A stretch of 64,000 nucleotides of DNA. Origin: Oscillibacter sp. 1-3. GTDB taxonomy: Bacteria; Bacillota; Clostridia; Oscillospirales; Oscillospiraceae. Below are positions 56,549 to 64,000 of this stretch, in pieces; position 1 is the stretch's first letter, and each line of letters starts with the position of its first letter. The stretch lies in contig NZ_KE159703.1 in NCBI RefSeq assembly GCF_000403435.2, forward strand, positions 124,001-188,000, read 5' to 3'. Position numbers and translations under genes: made by a program. The notes below the pieces were generated by a model. The model saw nothing but the letters and a program-made list of their open reading frames with translations. It was not told where the DNA came from and ran no database searches.

Positions 56549-56574
56549 CTTTTTTTGCCCTGGGGCAAAAAAAG
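56549..56574. terminator. Bidirectional terminator between lplA and the MBL gene
   Basis: CTTTTTTTGCCC / GGGCAAAAAAAG, 11-12 bp stem with built-in T/A runs on both strands. Confidence 0.9.
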
Positions 56575-56582
56575 AGGACGCA

Positions 56583-57302
56583 TTATGCGTCCTCCAGGGT
56601 TTCCTGCTGAAAGGGCTCCAATAAGAGCCGGACGTCCGTGCCCTCCAGCAGCGGCGCGGACTTGAGGGCGGCGGCCCGGTAGCCGTAAATGTCGTCCCCG
56701 GAGAAGGGGAGATGACACACCAGAAGCGTTTTGGGCCGGATGTGCTCCTGGACAAAGCGCCGCCCGCGGGGCAGCGTCAGCCAGGGGAAGTCCAGAATGG
56801 CCAAATCAATGGGGCCGTCCTCCTGTAAAAACTCCGCCAGCTCCGGGGCGCAGAGCCTGCAGTCCCCGGTGATGAGGACCCGGAAGCCCCGGGATTCCAG
56901 GATGCAGCCGTAGTGGGGCTTGTCCGCGTAGCGGGGGCCTTCGTGGGTGAGGCGGATAAAGTCCAGCGTCAGGTCCGGCAGATGTACCCGCTCCCGCCGG
57001 CCGGAGAGCAGGGCCTGTCCCGGAAAGCGGTCCTCCGGAAGGACAATCTTCGCCTGGGGCCAGAGGTCCAGCGCCTCCCGGGCCATCCACTGGGAGAAGT
57101 GGTCCGGGTGGCAGTGGGTGAAGAACAGCAGGTCCGGCTCGGCAAAGGCCGGGTGGGTCCGCATGGCGGCCCAGAGGGCCGGTGTGACGGTGGAAAATCC
57201 CGGGACCTTCTCGTCGTGGAGGGCGTCCACCCAGAGGCGGAGCCCGCCGAAATCCAGGGATGCGCCGGCGTTGGCGCTGAGGGTTACTTGACAGCGGGAC
57301 AT
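56583..57302 (-). CDS. Metallo-beta-lactamase-fold hydrolase (UlaG-like)
   Basis: A 239-aa MBL-fold protein. The metal motif THCHPDHF (about 62-69) and later histidine and aspartate (GDCRLC, about 138; VCHLPFS, about 200) give a complete two-metal site. ATG 57302 follows GGAGGCTC. It faces the lplA gene convergently. The family covers diverse hydrolases (lactonases, phosphodiesterases), so the substrate is unknown. Confidence 0.85.
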   Translation of the reverse strand: MSRCQVTLSANAGASLDFGGLRLWVDALHDEKVPGFSTVTPALWAAMRTHPAFAEPDLLFFTHCHPDHFSQWMAREALDLWPQAKIVLPEDRFPGQALLSGRRERVHLPDLTLDFIRLTHEGPRYADKPHYGCILESRGFRVLITGDCRLCAPELAEFLQEDGPIDLAILDFPWLTLPRGRRFVQEHIRPKTLLVCHLPFSGDDIYGYRAAALKSAPLLEGTDVRLLLEPFQQETLEDA

Positions 57303-57581
57303 AGAGAGCCTCCGTTTCATCGGCTCCGGCGGGACCGGACGCCGTGGGAATGGGACTATTATAGTATGGTTTTCCCAAAAGGAAAATGACAAGATCCCGA
57401 CGGGAGGGTATTTTCGTCGGAATCGAAAAAATCACGGCGGACGGCGGCGCCTCGTCTGTGAAAAGCCACCAGGGGGTGAGCCCCCGGAGAGAGAAATCCA
57501 CAAACAGAAGGACCGAGGGATGTTTCTGTGGAGCGGCGGCGCGGGGGCGCCGGCCGCAGTATAAAGGAAGGGAATGGTTTA

Positions 57582-58094
57582 ATGAAAATCTACAAAAAGT
57601 TCATGAATATCATTGCCGCCGTTGAGAAGGTCGTTCTCAGCGTGGTATTGGTAATCGTGACCGCGATCACCTTCGCCAATGTGGTGGTCCGGAAGCTGAC
57701 CAGCAGTCAGTTTGCCTGGTCGGAGGAGCTGGTCATCAACCTGTTTATTCTGCTGATTATGCTGGGCTGTGCCCTGGCGGCCCAGGAGGGCAGCCTCATC
57801 AGCCTGTCGCTGATCTACGACCGGCTGCAGACCGGCGCGAAAAAGGTCTTTATCACCATCATCAGCGTGTTCAACCTGGTCTTCTGGGGCGTGCTCATCA
57901 AAACCGGCTTCGACAAGGTCATCAACCAGATGGACACCGGCAAGCACACCTCCTCCCTGAACTGGCCGGAGTGGGTGTTCACCATCTTTCTGCCCATTGG
58001 CGCCATCTTTCTGGTGCTGCACACCATCGAGTTTTTTATCACCAACGTACTCGGCGACGGGCTGAAGGCGGGAGAGGAGGACGGCAATGATTAA
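57582..58094 (+). CDS. TRAP transporter small permease (DctQ)
   Basis: A 170-aa four-helix membrane protein. Helices at about 16-36, 52-70, 88-110 and 128-150. The conserved FAWSEELVINLFILLIMLGCALA (about 44-66), with Trp and Glu, is the DctQ signature. It overlaps the large permease gene by eight bases, with the ATG of dctM inside. ATG 57582 follows GGAAGGGAATGGTTTA. The 279 bases upstream hold no clear promoter. Confidence 0.93.
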   Translation: MKIYKKFMNIIAAVEKVVLSVVLVIVTAITFANVVVRKLTSSQFAWSEELVINLFILLIMLGCALAAQEGSLISLSLIYDRLQTGAKKVFITIISVFNLVFWGVLIKTGFDKVINQMDTGKHTSSLNWPEWVFTIFLPIGAIFLVLHTIEFFITNVLGDGLKAGEEDGND

Positions 58095-59394
58095 TCTGAT
58101 CCTGTTCGGCAGCTTTTTCGTGATGCTGTTCTTGAATATCCCCATCTGCGTGAGCCTTGGCATGAGCTCCATCTTCGCCATGCTCTTCTCTGGCGACAAG
58201 CTGTCCATCGTGCCCACTAACGTTTACAGCAGCATGGCAAAGTTTCTGCTGCTGGCCATCCCGTTCTTTGTGCTCTCCGGCAACATCATGGCAAAGGCCG
58301 GCATCTCCACCCGTCTGGTTCAGTTCATTGACGACTGCATCGGCCACCGGCGGGGCGGCATCGCCATCGTCTGCGTGGTGGTGGCCTGCTTCTTCGGCGC
58401 CATCTCCGGCTCCGGTCCCGCCACCGTGGCGGCCCTGGGCATCATCCTGATCCCCGCCATGATTAACCGCGGCGGCTTCTCCGCCGCCTTCTCCTCGGCC
58501 ATGATGGCGACGGCCTCGTCTATCGCCATCGTCATTCCGCCCTCCATCGCCTTCGTGGTCTACGCCTCCATCACCGGCGTGTCCGTGGGCGACATGTTCA
58601 TGGGCGGCATCCTCCCCGGCATCATGATGGGTCTGGCCCTGGTCATTATTATCATGATCGAGGTGCGGCGCAAGGGCTTGCCCGCCTCCCGGGAGAAGGC
58701 CACCTGGGGCGAGCGGTGGAAGTCCTTCCGCACGGCCTTCTGGGGCTTTTTGATGCCCGTCATCATCCTGGGCGGCATCTACGGCGGCATCTTCACCCCC
58801 ACCGAGGCGGCGGCTGTCTCCGTGGTGTACGGATTGATCGTGGGCCTTTTCATCTACCGTGAGGTCAAGATCAAGGATCTCTTTGACCTGCTGGTGGACT
58901 CCGGCAAGACCACCGGCGGCATCATGCTCATCATCGGCGCGGCGTCCCTGTTCTCCTACATCTGCACCGTCCATGGCATCTCCAAGGCCGCTCAGGCGCT
59001 GCTGCTCAACGTGGCTGGCAACAAGTATGTCTTCCTGATTATCATCAACGTCATCTTCCTGATTGCCGGTTGCTTCGTGGACGCCAACTCCGCCATGTAT
59101 ATCTTTATCCCCATCATGTACCCCGTGGCCCAGCAGCTGGGGATTAACCTGGTCCACTTCGGCGTCATCGCCACTGTGAACCTGGCCATCGGTCAGGTAA
59201 CTCCGCCTGTGGGCGTGAACCTGTTCGTGGCCATCGGCGTCAGCGACAAGCTCACAAACATCAAGGACAAGACCAAGGTCACCATAGAGACCATGTCCAA
59301 GGCCGTGTGGCCCATGATCGTCGCCTGCGTCATCGCGCTGCTGCTGGTGACCTACATCCCCTTCTTCTCCACCGTGTTTTTGAAGGGCGTGTGA
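58087..59394 (+). CDS. TRAP transporter large permease (DctM)
   Basis: A 435-aa elevator-type transporter with about 12 helices. GDKLSIVPTNVYSSMAKF, PFFVLSGNIMAKAGIS and GAISGSGPATVAALG (the Na+ and substrate site, about 106-120) match, as do ATASSIAIVIPPSIAFVVYA and the C-terminal repeat ATVNLAIGQVTPPVGVNLFVA. It uses the sodium gradient to drive import. Second gene of dctQ-dctM-dctP. Confidence 0.95.
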   Translation: MINLILFGSFFVMLFLNIPICVSLGMSSIFAMLFSGDKLSIVPTNVYSSMAKFLLLAIPFFVLSGNIMAKAGISTRLVQFIDDCIGHRRGGIAIVCVVVACFFGAISGSGPATVAALGIILIPAMINRGGFSAAFSSAMMATASSIAIVIPPSIAFVVYASITGVSVGDMFMGGILPGIMMGLALVIIIMIEVRRKGLPASREKATWGERWKSFRTAFWGFLMPVIILGGIYGGIFTPTEAAAVSVVYGLIVGLFIYREVKIKDLFDLLVDSGKTTGGIMLIIGAASLFSYICTVHGISKAAQALLLNVAGNKYVFLIIINVIFLIAGCFVDANSAMYIFIPIMYPVAQQLGINLVHFGVIATVNLAIGQVTPPVGVNLFVAIGVSDKLTNIKDKTKVTIETMSKAVWPMIVACVIALLLVTYIPFFSTVFLKGV

Positions 59395-59459
59395 TTGGAT
59401 CTGCCATCACGAAAGTGATCTCAGATAAACGCAACTGTAAATTTTAAGGAGGAAAACCA

Positions 59460-60536
59460 ATGAAAAAGTTTCTTGCACTGCTCATGACTCTGGCCATGTG
59501 CCTGTCTCTGGCCGCCTGCGGCGGCAATGACGGCGGCGGCAGCACCCCTGCCAACAACGACACCCCCGCCAACAACGATACCCCCGCCCCCAGCGACGGC
59601 GGCGCCACCGAGTTCCCGAAGATGACCTGGAAGTACACCTGCTCTGCCACCGAGAACACCTGCTGGGCCGACATGGGCCGCGACTTCGGCCAGATGGTCA
59701 GCGAGGCCACCGGCGGCGCCATCACCGTGGAGGTCTACGCCGCCGACCAGCTGACCTCCGGCAACCAGACCGAGGGCATCCAGGGCGTTATGGACGGCAC
59801 CATTGAGCTGTCCGCCCACTCCAACATCATCTACTCCAACTTCGACAAGCGCCTGAACGTGGTCTCCCTGCCCTTCCTGTTCGACTCCTTCGACGACGTT
59901 GACGCCAAGCTGGACGGCGACGCCGGCAAGGCCGTGGGCGAGGTCGTGGAGTCCATGGGCCTGCACCTGCTGGGCATCGCGGAGAACGGCTTCCGTCATC
60001 CCACCAACAGCAAGCGTCCCATCGAGAAGTTGGCCGATATGCAGGGCCTGAAGCTCCGCGTGGCCGGTTCCGACCTGCTGAACGCCGAGTATGCCGCCTG
60101 GGGCGCCAACTACACCAACGCCAACTGGTCCGAGGTCTACACCGGCCTGCAGACCGGCACCTATGACGGCCAGGAGAACCCCCTGCCCACCGCCAACGGC
60201 GCCTCCATTCAGGAGGTTCAGAAGTACGTCACCTACTGGACCGGCGTGTATGACTGCATCTTCTTCACCATGAACGGCGAGCTGTACAACTCCCTGTCCC
60301 CCGAGCTGCAGAAGATCGTTGACGAGTGCGGCCTGAAAGCCGCCCAGAATCAGCGCGCTCTGGAGCGTCAGGGCGACCAGGAGGTGCTGGAGGCCTGGAG
60401 GGCCGCTGGCGTCACCGTTTCCGAGCTGACCCCCGAGGCCGCCGAGGAGTTCCGTCAGGCCGCTGCCGGCATCTATACCGATCCTCAGTTCGTTGACATG
60501 ATCGGTCAGGACCTGATTGACGTGTTCACGAAATAA
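59460..60536 (+). CDS. TRAP transporter substrate-binding protein (DctP)
   Basis: A 358-aa lipoprotein. Signal peptide with lipobox LAAC (Cys20), a Gly/Asn/Thr/Pro-rich linker (21-46), then the DctP domain. ADMGRDFGQMVSEATGGAITVEVY opens it. LKLRVAGSDLLNAEY supplies the arginine that binds a carboxylate, and TGLQTGTYDGQENPLPT is the conserved hinge. The start is ATG 59460 after TAAGGAGG. Substrates of this family are mainly organic acids. Neighbours suggest a 2-oxoacid or hydroxyacid. Confidence 0.95.
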   Translation: MKKFLALLMTLAMCLSLAACGGNDGGGSTPANNDTPANNDTPAPSDGGATEFPKMTWKYTCSATENTCWADMGRDFGQMVSEATGGAITVEVYAADQLTSGNQTEGIQGVMDGTIELSAHSNIIYSNFDKRLNVVSLPFLFDSFDDVDAKLDGDAGKAVGEVVESMGLHLLGIAENGFRHPTNSKRPIEKLADMQGLKLRVAGSDLLNAEYAAWGANYTNANWSEVYTGLQTGTYDGQENPLPTANGASIQEVQKYVTYWTGVYDCIFFTMNGELYNSLSPELQKIVDECGLKAAQNQRALERQGDQEVLEAWRAAGVTVSELTPEAAEEFRQAAAGIYTDPQFVDMIGQDLIDVFTK

Positions 60537-60618
60537 TCTGAGGGGATACCCAATTTGAATGACGCTCTACCGGAGTGCGTTCCCCCTGACAAACGACTCG
60601 TTTTAAGGTTGCGTTAGA

Positions 60619-60657
60619 GAGAAAGCACGTGGCGGCAAATGCGCCGCGTGCTTTCTC
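60619..60657 (+). terminator. Hairpin after dctP
   Basis: A strong stem GAGAAAGCACG / CGTGCTTTCTC plus inner GGCG / CGCC. It may stop or stabilise transcript between the transporter and the following PPC gene, since no T-run follows directly. Confidence 0.6.
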
Positions 60658-60712
60658 CATGCCCAAATTTTCCAAAATTTTATGCAATTTATACAAAAAT
60701 AGAGGGTAAAAT

Positions 60713-61201
60713 ATGGACAATAATAATAACAACAATATTCAGATGGCCGAGGGCAAGCTGGGACGGGTCGTGGTGCTTCGGCTGAAGCCGGGCACGGACG
60801 TTCTGCTGGGGCTCCAGGAGGCCTGCGAAAAGGCGGGCATCAGCAACGGCGTGATCCTCAGCGCCATCGGCAGCCTTGCCCATGTGCGCTTCTGCGATCC
60901 CATTGAGATCGCAGAGAAGCGGGCGAAGTACGGCTACGGCGATCCCCTCCAGCTGGATGGGCCCATTGAGCTGCTCAGCGCCAGCGGCATCATCTGCCAC
61001 GACGACAGCGGCGCCGTCAATCTCCACGTTCACGTGGACCTGGCCGACCAGGACGGCAGGGCCTACGGCGGCCATCTGGTGGAGGGCACCAAGGTGCTGC
61101 TGACCACCGACGCGGTGATCGGGGAGATCGAGGGCGTGGATATGCGCCGGAAGATGGACCCGGAGCTGGAGGTGCCGCTGCTCTCTCCCCAGCAGCTCTG
61201 A
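60713..61201 (+). CDS. PPC (DUF296)-domain protein
   Basis: A 162-aa protein with the PPC domain. RVVVLRLKPGTDVLLGLQEA (about 18-37), then VILSAIGSLAHV, NLHVHVDLADQDGRAYGGHL and EGTKVLLTTDAVIGE. An odd N-terminal tract MDNNNNNN, encoded by AATAATAATAACAACAAT, could be slippage-prone. PPC proteins trimerise and some bind DNA, but many bacterial ones are small-molecule-binding. It lies between the TRAP genes and the dehydrogenase genes. ATG 60713 follows AGAGGGTAAAAT. Confidence 0.9.
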   Translation: MDNNNNNNIQMAEGKLGRVVVLRLKPGTDVLLGLQEACEKAGISNGVILSAIGSLAHVRFCDPIEIAEKRAKYGYGDPLQLDGPIELLSASGIICHDDSGAVNLHVHVDLADQDGRAYGGHLVEGTKVLLTTDAVIGEIEGVDMRRKMDPELEVPLLSPQQL

Positions 61202-61301
61202 GCCCCGCCGGAGCGTATGACTTGAAGATCCCGCCCCATGGGCGGCCCCGCCGCGGGGCCGTCCCGGGGACAAGATACATTTATGGAAAGGCGTGAAAAC
61301 A

Positions 61302-62297
61302 TTGGCTAACAAGAAATACTCCAAGGAACAGCTGACTGATTTTTACCGCACGATGGTGCGCATCAGGACCTTCGAGGAGAAGGCCGCCGAGTGCTTCACC
61401 AAGGGTATGCTGGCCGGCAACATCCACCTGAGCATTGGGCAGGAGGCGGCCGCGGCGGGCGCCTTTGCCGCCATCCAGCCCCAGGACTACTTCACCTCCA
61501 CCCACCGGGGCCACGGCCACGCCATCGCCCGGGGCATGGATCCCAACCTCTGCATGGCGGAGCTCTTCGGCAAGAAGACGGGCTACTGCCAGGGCAAGGG
61601 CGGCTCCATGCACATCGCGGACATGAAGAAGATGAACCACCTGGGCGCCAACGGCATCGTAGGCGCGGGCCAGGGCATCTCCGCCGGCAGTGCGCTGGCC
61701 TCCAAGATCCTGGGGGACAACGCCGTCACCGTTGGGTGCTTTGGCGACAGCTCCACCAACGAGGGCACCTTCCATGAGAACCTGAACATGGCCGCCGCCT
61801 GGAAGCTCCCCGTGGTCTGGTTCATTGAGAACAACTGCTACGGCGTGTCCACCGAGATCCACCGTGTCACCAACACACCGGATCTGGCGCCCCGCGCCGC
61901 CGCCTACGACGTGCCCTTCGCCGTGGTGGACGGCACCGACGCGGTGGCCGTCTACGAGGCCATGGTGAAGGCCATGGACCATGCCCGCAGCGGCAAGGGT
62001 CCCTACGTGGTGGAGGCCAAGGTCTACCGCTATCAGGGCCACTACTGCGGAGACCCCGCCGTGTACCGTCCCGACGAGTACATGGAGAAGGCCCTGGAAA
62101 ACGACGCCATTGAGAAGATGGGCAGACGCCTGATGGAGATGGGCGTCGCCGCCGAGGAGCTGGAGGCCATCAAGAAGGCCGCCGACGACGAGATGAACGC
62201 CGCCGTGCAGTTTGCTGTTGATTCCGAGTATCCCGATCCCTCCGAGGCGGTGACGGATGTCTATGCCTCTGACAACGAAAGGTGTGTGGCAAGATGA
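61302..62297 (+). CDS. acoA: Acetoin / 2-oxoacid dehydrogenase E1 alpha subunit
   Basis: A 331-aa thiamine-diphosphate protein. STHRGHGHAIARG (about 67-79) holds the phosphorylation-loop-like active-site region. CFGDSSTNEGTFHENLNMA (about 146) is the ThDP/Mg motif GDG(S)X26NN, ending at IENNCYGVS. The overall sequence is like acoA of Bacillus. The start is uncertain: GTG 61293 lies on its ribosome binding site GGAAAGG, whereas TTG 61302 is ten bases beyond it, so I take TTG. It overlaps acoB as ATGA. Confidence 0.93.
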   Translation: MANKKYSKEQLTDFYRTMVRIRTFEEKAAECFTKGMLAGNIHLSIGQEAAAAGAFAAIQPQDYFTSTHRGHGHAIARGMDPNLCMAELFGKKTGYCQGKGGSMHIADMKKMNHLGANGIVGAGQGISAGSALASKILGDNAVTVGCFGDSSTNEGTFHENLNMAAAWKLPVVWFIENNCYGVSTEIHRVTNTPDLAPRAAAYDVPFAVVDGTDAVAVYEAMVKAMDHARSGKGPYVVEAKVYRYQGHYCGDPAVYRPDEYMEKALENDAIEKMGRRLMEMGVAAEELEAIKKAADDEMNAAVQFAVDSEYPDPSEAVTDVYASDNERCVAR

Positions 62298-63274
62298 GCA
62301 AGAAGATTACCGTCAGCAAGGCCATTGGCGAGGCCCTGCACGAGGAAATGGTCCGTGACGACAAGGTGTTCATCATGGGCGAGGATATGGCCGTTATGGG
62401 CAACGTGTTTGCCATCACCCGGGGCTTTTTGGAGGAGTTCGGCCCCAACCGGGTGATCGATACGCCCATCAGTGAGGAGGGCTTCTGCGGCATGGCCGTA
62501 GGCGCGGCCATGCGGGGCATGCGTCCCGTGGTAGAGCTGATGTATGACGACTTTGCCACCGTGGCCGCCGATCCCCTGCTGAACCAGGCCGCCAAGATGC
62601 GCTACATGAGCGGCGGGCAGGCCACCGTTCCCATGGTGCTCCGGGCCCCCATGGGCGCCGGCCGCCGCAACGCCGGCCAGCACTCCCAGTCCCTGGAGAA
62701 CTTCTTCTGCCACTTCCCCGGATTGAAGGTCATCGCCCCCTGCTCCGCCAAGGACGCCAAGGGTATGCTGAAAACCGCCATCCGGGACGACGATCCCGTC
62801 ATCGTGCTGGAGCACAAGCTGCTGTACGCCAAGAAGGAGGAGATCCCCGAGGAGGAGTACCTGATCCCCCTGGGCCAGGCCGATGTGAAGCGGGAGGGCA
62901 GGGACCTGACCATCATCACCTGGAGCCGTGAGGTCAACTTCTCCCTGGATGCCGCTCAGACCCTGGCCGCCGAGGGCATCGACGTGGAGGTGCTGGACCT
63001 GAGGAGCCTGGTGCCCCTGGACTGGGACGCCATCGTGAAGTCCGTGTCCAAGACCCACAACGCCGTCATCGTTTCCGAGGAGGTCAAGCGCGGCAGCTAC
63101 GCCGGCGAGATCTCCGCCCAGATCGCCGAGGAGCTGTTCGACGAGCTGGACGCCCCCGTGGAGCGGGTGTGCGGGCTGAACATCGTGCCCCCCTTCAGCC
63201 CCACTTTGGAGGACGAGAACTTCCCCCACCCCGACACCATCGTCAAGGCCGTCAAGCGCGTGCTGAACAAGTGA
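62294..63274 (+). CDS. acoB: Acetoin / 2-oxoacid dehydrogenase E1 beta subunit
   Basis: A 326-aa transketolase-like subunit pairing with E1 alpha. GEDMAVMGNVF (about 29-39) with conserved Glu, PISEEGFCGMAVGAAMRGMRPV (about 58-79), PMGAGRRNAGQHSQSLENFF (about 122-141) and the C-terminal domain VEVLDLRSLVPLDWDAIVKSV are typical. The start ATG 62294 overlaps the acoA stop. With E1 alpha it decarboxylates a 2-oxoacid or cleaves acetoin. Confidence 0.95.
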   Translation: MSKKITVSKAIGEALHEEMVRDDKVFIMGEDMAVMGNVFAITRGFLEEFGPNRVIDTPISEEGFCGMAVGAAMRGMRPVVELMYDDFATVAADPLLNQAAKMRYMSGGQATVPMVLRAPMGAGRRNAGQHSQSLENFFCHFPGLKVIAPCSAKDAKGMLKTAIRDDDPVIVLEHKLLYAKKEEIPEEEYLIPLGQADVKREGRDLTIITWSREVNFSLDAAQTLAAEGIDVEVLDLRSLVPLDWDAIVKSVSKTHNAVIVSEEVKRGSYAGEISAQIAEELFDELDAPVERVCGLNIVPPFSPTLEDENFPHPDTIVKAVKRVLNK

Positions 63275-63286
63275 GGAGGGTGAATC

Positions 63287-64000
63287 ATGGCATTTGAAGT
63301 ACTGATGCCCCAGCTGGGCCTGACCATGGAGGAGGGCACCGTCTCCCAGTGGATCAAGCACGAGGGCGATGAGGTAAAGGCCGGCGATGTGATTCTGGAG
63401 ATCACCACCGACAAGCTGACCAACGAGGTGGCCAGCGAGCACGACGGCGTGCTGCTGAAAATCGTGGCCCAGGAGGGGGAGGACATCCCCGTCAAGGGAC
63501 TGCTGGCCTATATCGGCCAGCCCGGAGAGAGCCTCTCTGGCGGAGAGGCCGTTGGCGGAGCGTCTGCCCCTGCCCCTGCCGCGGCCCCTGCGGCTGCTGC
63601 CGCTCCCACCGCTGCTCCGGCTCCTGCGGCCGCCGCGAACGGCGCCCGCATCCGCATCTCCCCCCTGGCCCGGAAGACCGCGGCCAAGCTGGGCGTGAAC
63701 TATGCCGGCATCGCCGGCACCGGCCCCTCCGGCCGGATCGTCCTAAAGGACATCCTGGCCGCCTCCGAGATCCAGAAGAACGCTCCCGCCGCTGCCCCCG
63801 CCCCGGCTCCTGCCGCCCCCGCCGCCAAGGCCGGCTCCCTGGAGCTGATGGAGGGCGACACCGTCATCAAGCTGGCGGGGATGCGCAAGGTGGTGTCCCA
63901 GCGGATGTGGGCCTCCCACAACGAGATTCCGCCGGTGACCCAGAACATCAAGGTGGACGTCACCGCACTGATGAAGTTCCGCAAAATGCTGCTGGCGGAG
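63287..64000 (+). CDS. acoC: Dihydrolipoamide acetyltransferase E2, partial
   Basis: The N-terminal 238 residues, cut by the window end. The lipoyl domain (1-78) has the modified lysine at residue 43 in TTDKLTNE, then an Ala/Pro linker (about 82-122). The peripheral-subunit binding domain ARIRISPLARKTAAKLGV and GTGPSGRIVLKDI (about 123-165) follows, then a second Ala/Pro linker. The catalytic domain starts with IKLAGMRKVVSQRMWASHNEIPPV. Start ATG 63287 after GGAGGG, 12 bases behind acoB. Homology to both acetoin and pyruvate E2 remains open. Confidence 0.93.
   Translation, partial: MAFEVLMPQLGLTMEEGTVSQWIKHEGDEVKAGDVILEITTDKLTNEVASEHDGVLLKIVAQEGEDIPVKGLLAYIGQPGESLSGGEAVGGASAPAPAAAPAAAAAPTAAPAPAAAANGARIRISPLARKTAAKLGVNYAGIAGTGPSGRIVLKDILAASEIQKNAPAAAPAPAPAAPAAKAGSLELMEGDTVIKLAGMRKVVSQRMWASHNEIPPVTQNIKVDVTALMKFRKMLLAE

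Noticed and set aside
57393..57581. Riboswitch before the TRAP genes
   Set aside because: The GC-rich hairpins here are short and irregular, with no conserved riboswitch sequence recognised.

Overview
The window is GC-rich, densely coded bacterial chromosome. It looks like a low-redundancy anaerobic Firmicute of the class Clostridia, most probably the Oscillospiraceae (Oscillibacter / Flavonifractor / Dysosmobacter type). The evidence is the ctsR-mcsA-clpC operon, L27 with a cleavable N-terminal extension next to its protease Prp, a lysine riboswitch on dapA-dapB, a modular [FeFe] hydrogenase, a 2[4Fe-4S] mini-ferredoxin, pyrK/pyrD-type pyrimidine synthesis and the DUF4358-MBOAT-DHHW trio. 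The species itself is inferred, not shown. No prophage, complete insertion sequence, CRISPR array, rRNA or tRNA was seen.

Layout. 0-5 kb: riboswitch-controlled dapA-dapB, a small acidic protein, an M20 amidohydrolase and a convergent class I aminotransferase. 5-9 kb: a MITE-like repeat, a 58-aa AT-rich membrane peptide, a large membrane protein, and an ECF sigma factor with its membrane partner. 9-13 kb: CtsR heat-shock operon without mcsB, then ferredoxin. 13-19 kb: second ECF sigma / zinc-finger anti-sigma pair, recG, a SUKH protein and obgE. 19-26.6 kb: a gene split by a TA-flanked MITE, diaminopropionate ammonia-lyase, a CapA-like protein, the mtnN-luxS pair, a four-repeat PepSY protein and rplU-prp-rpmA. 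26.6-27.2 kb: a gene-free stretch holding a repeat and a highly folded, possibly RNA-coding element. 27-33 kb: membrane proteins, threonine aldolase and an acyltransferase (surface polymer acetylation) module. 33-43 kb: hydrogenase pair, superoxide dismutase, glpK, malic enzyme, aspartate aminotransferase and a radical SAM protein. 43.8-50.3 kb: one long pyrimidine operon pyrC-K-D-F-(lipoprotein)-E-B-I on the minus strand. 50.5-54.5 kb: zinc-sensing chemoreceptor, LysE exporter, SdpI-like protein. 54.6-64 kb: a FadR-type regulator, lipoate ligase, a complete TRAP transporter, a PPC-domain protein and acoABC-like 2-oxoacid/acetoin dehydrogenase genes that run off the window.

How it fits together. 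The last 9 kb reads as one catabolic unit: a regulator whose probable palindromic operators lie on its own promoter and the lipoate-ligase promoter, an importer for a small organic acid, and a lipoyl-dependent dehydrogenase that needs the ligase for its cofactor. The hydrogenase pair would dispose of or recover reducing equivalents. The pyr operon, dap genes and ribosomal genes are housekeeping. The strongest unexplained signals are the zero-linker four-way junction with complementary hairpin loops at 26995-27079, and the MITE at 19111-19270 whose precise removal restores an open reading frame. Related repeats recur in at least four other intergenic spaces.
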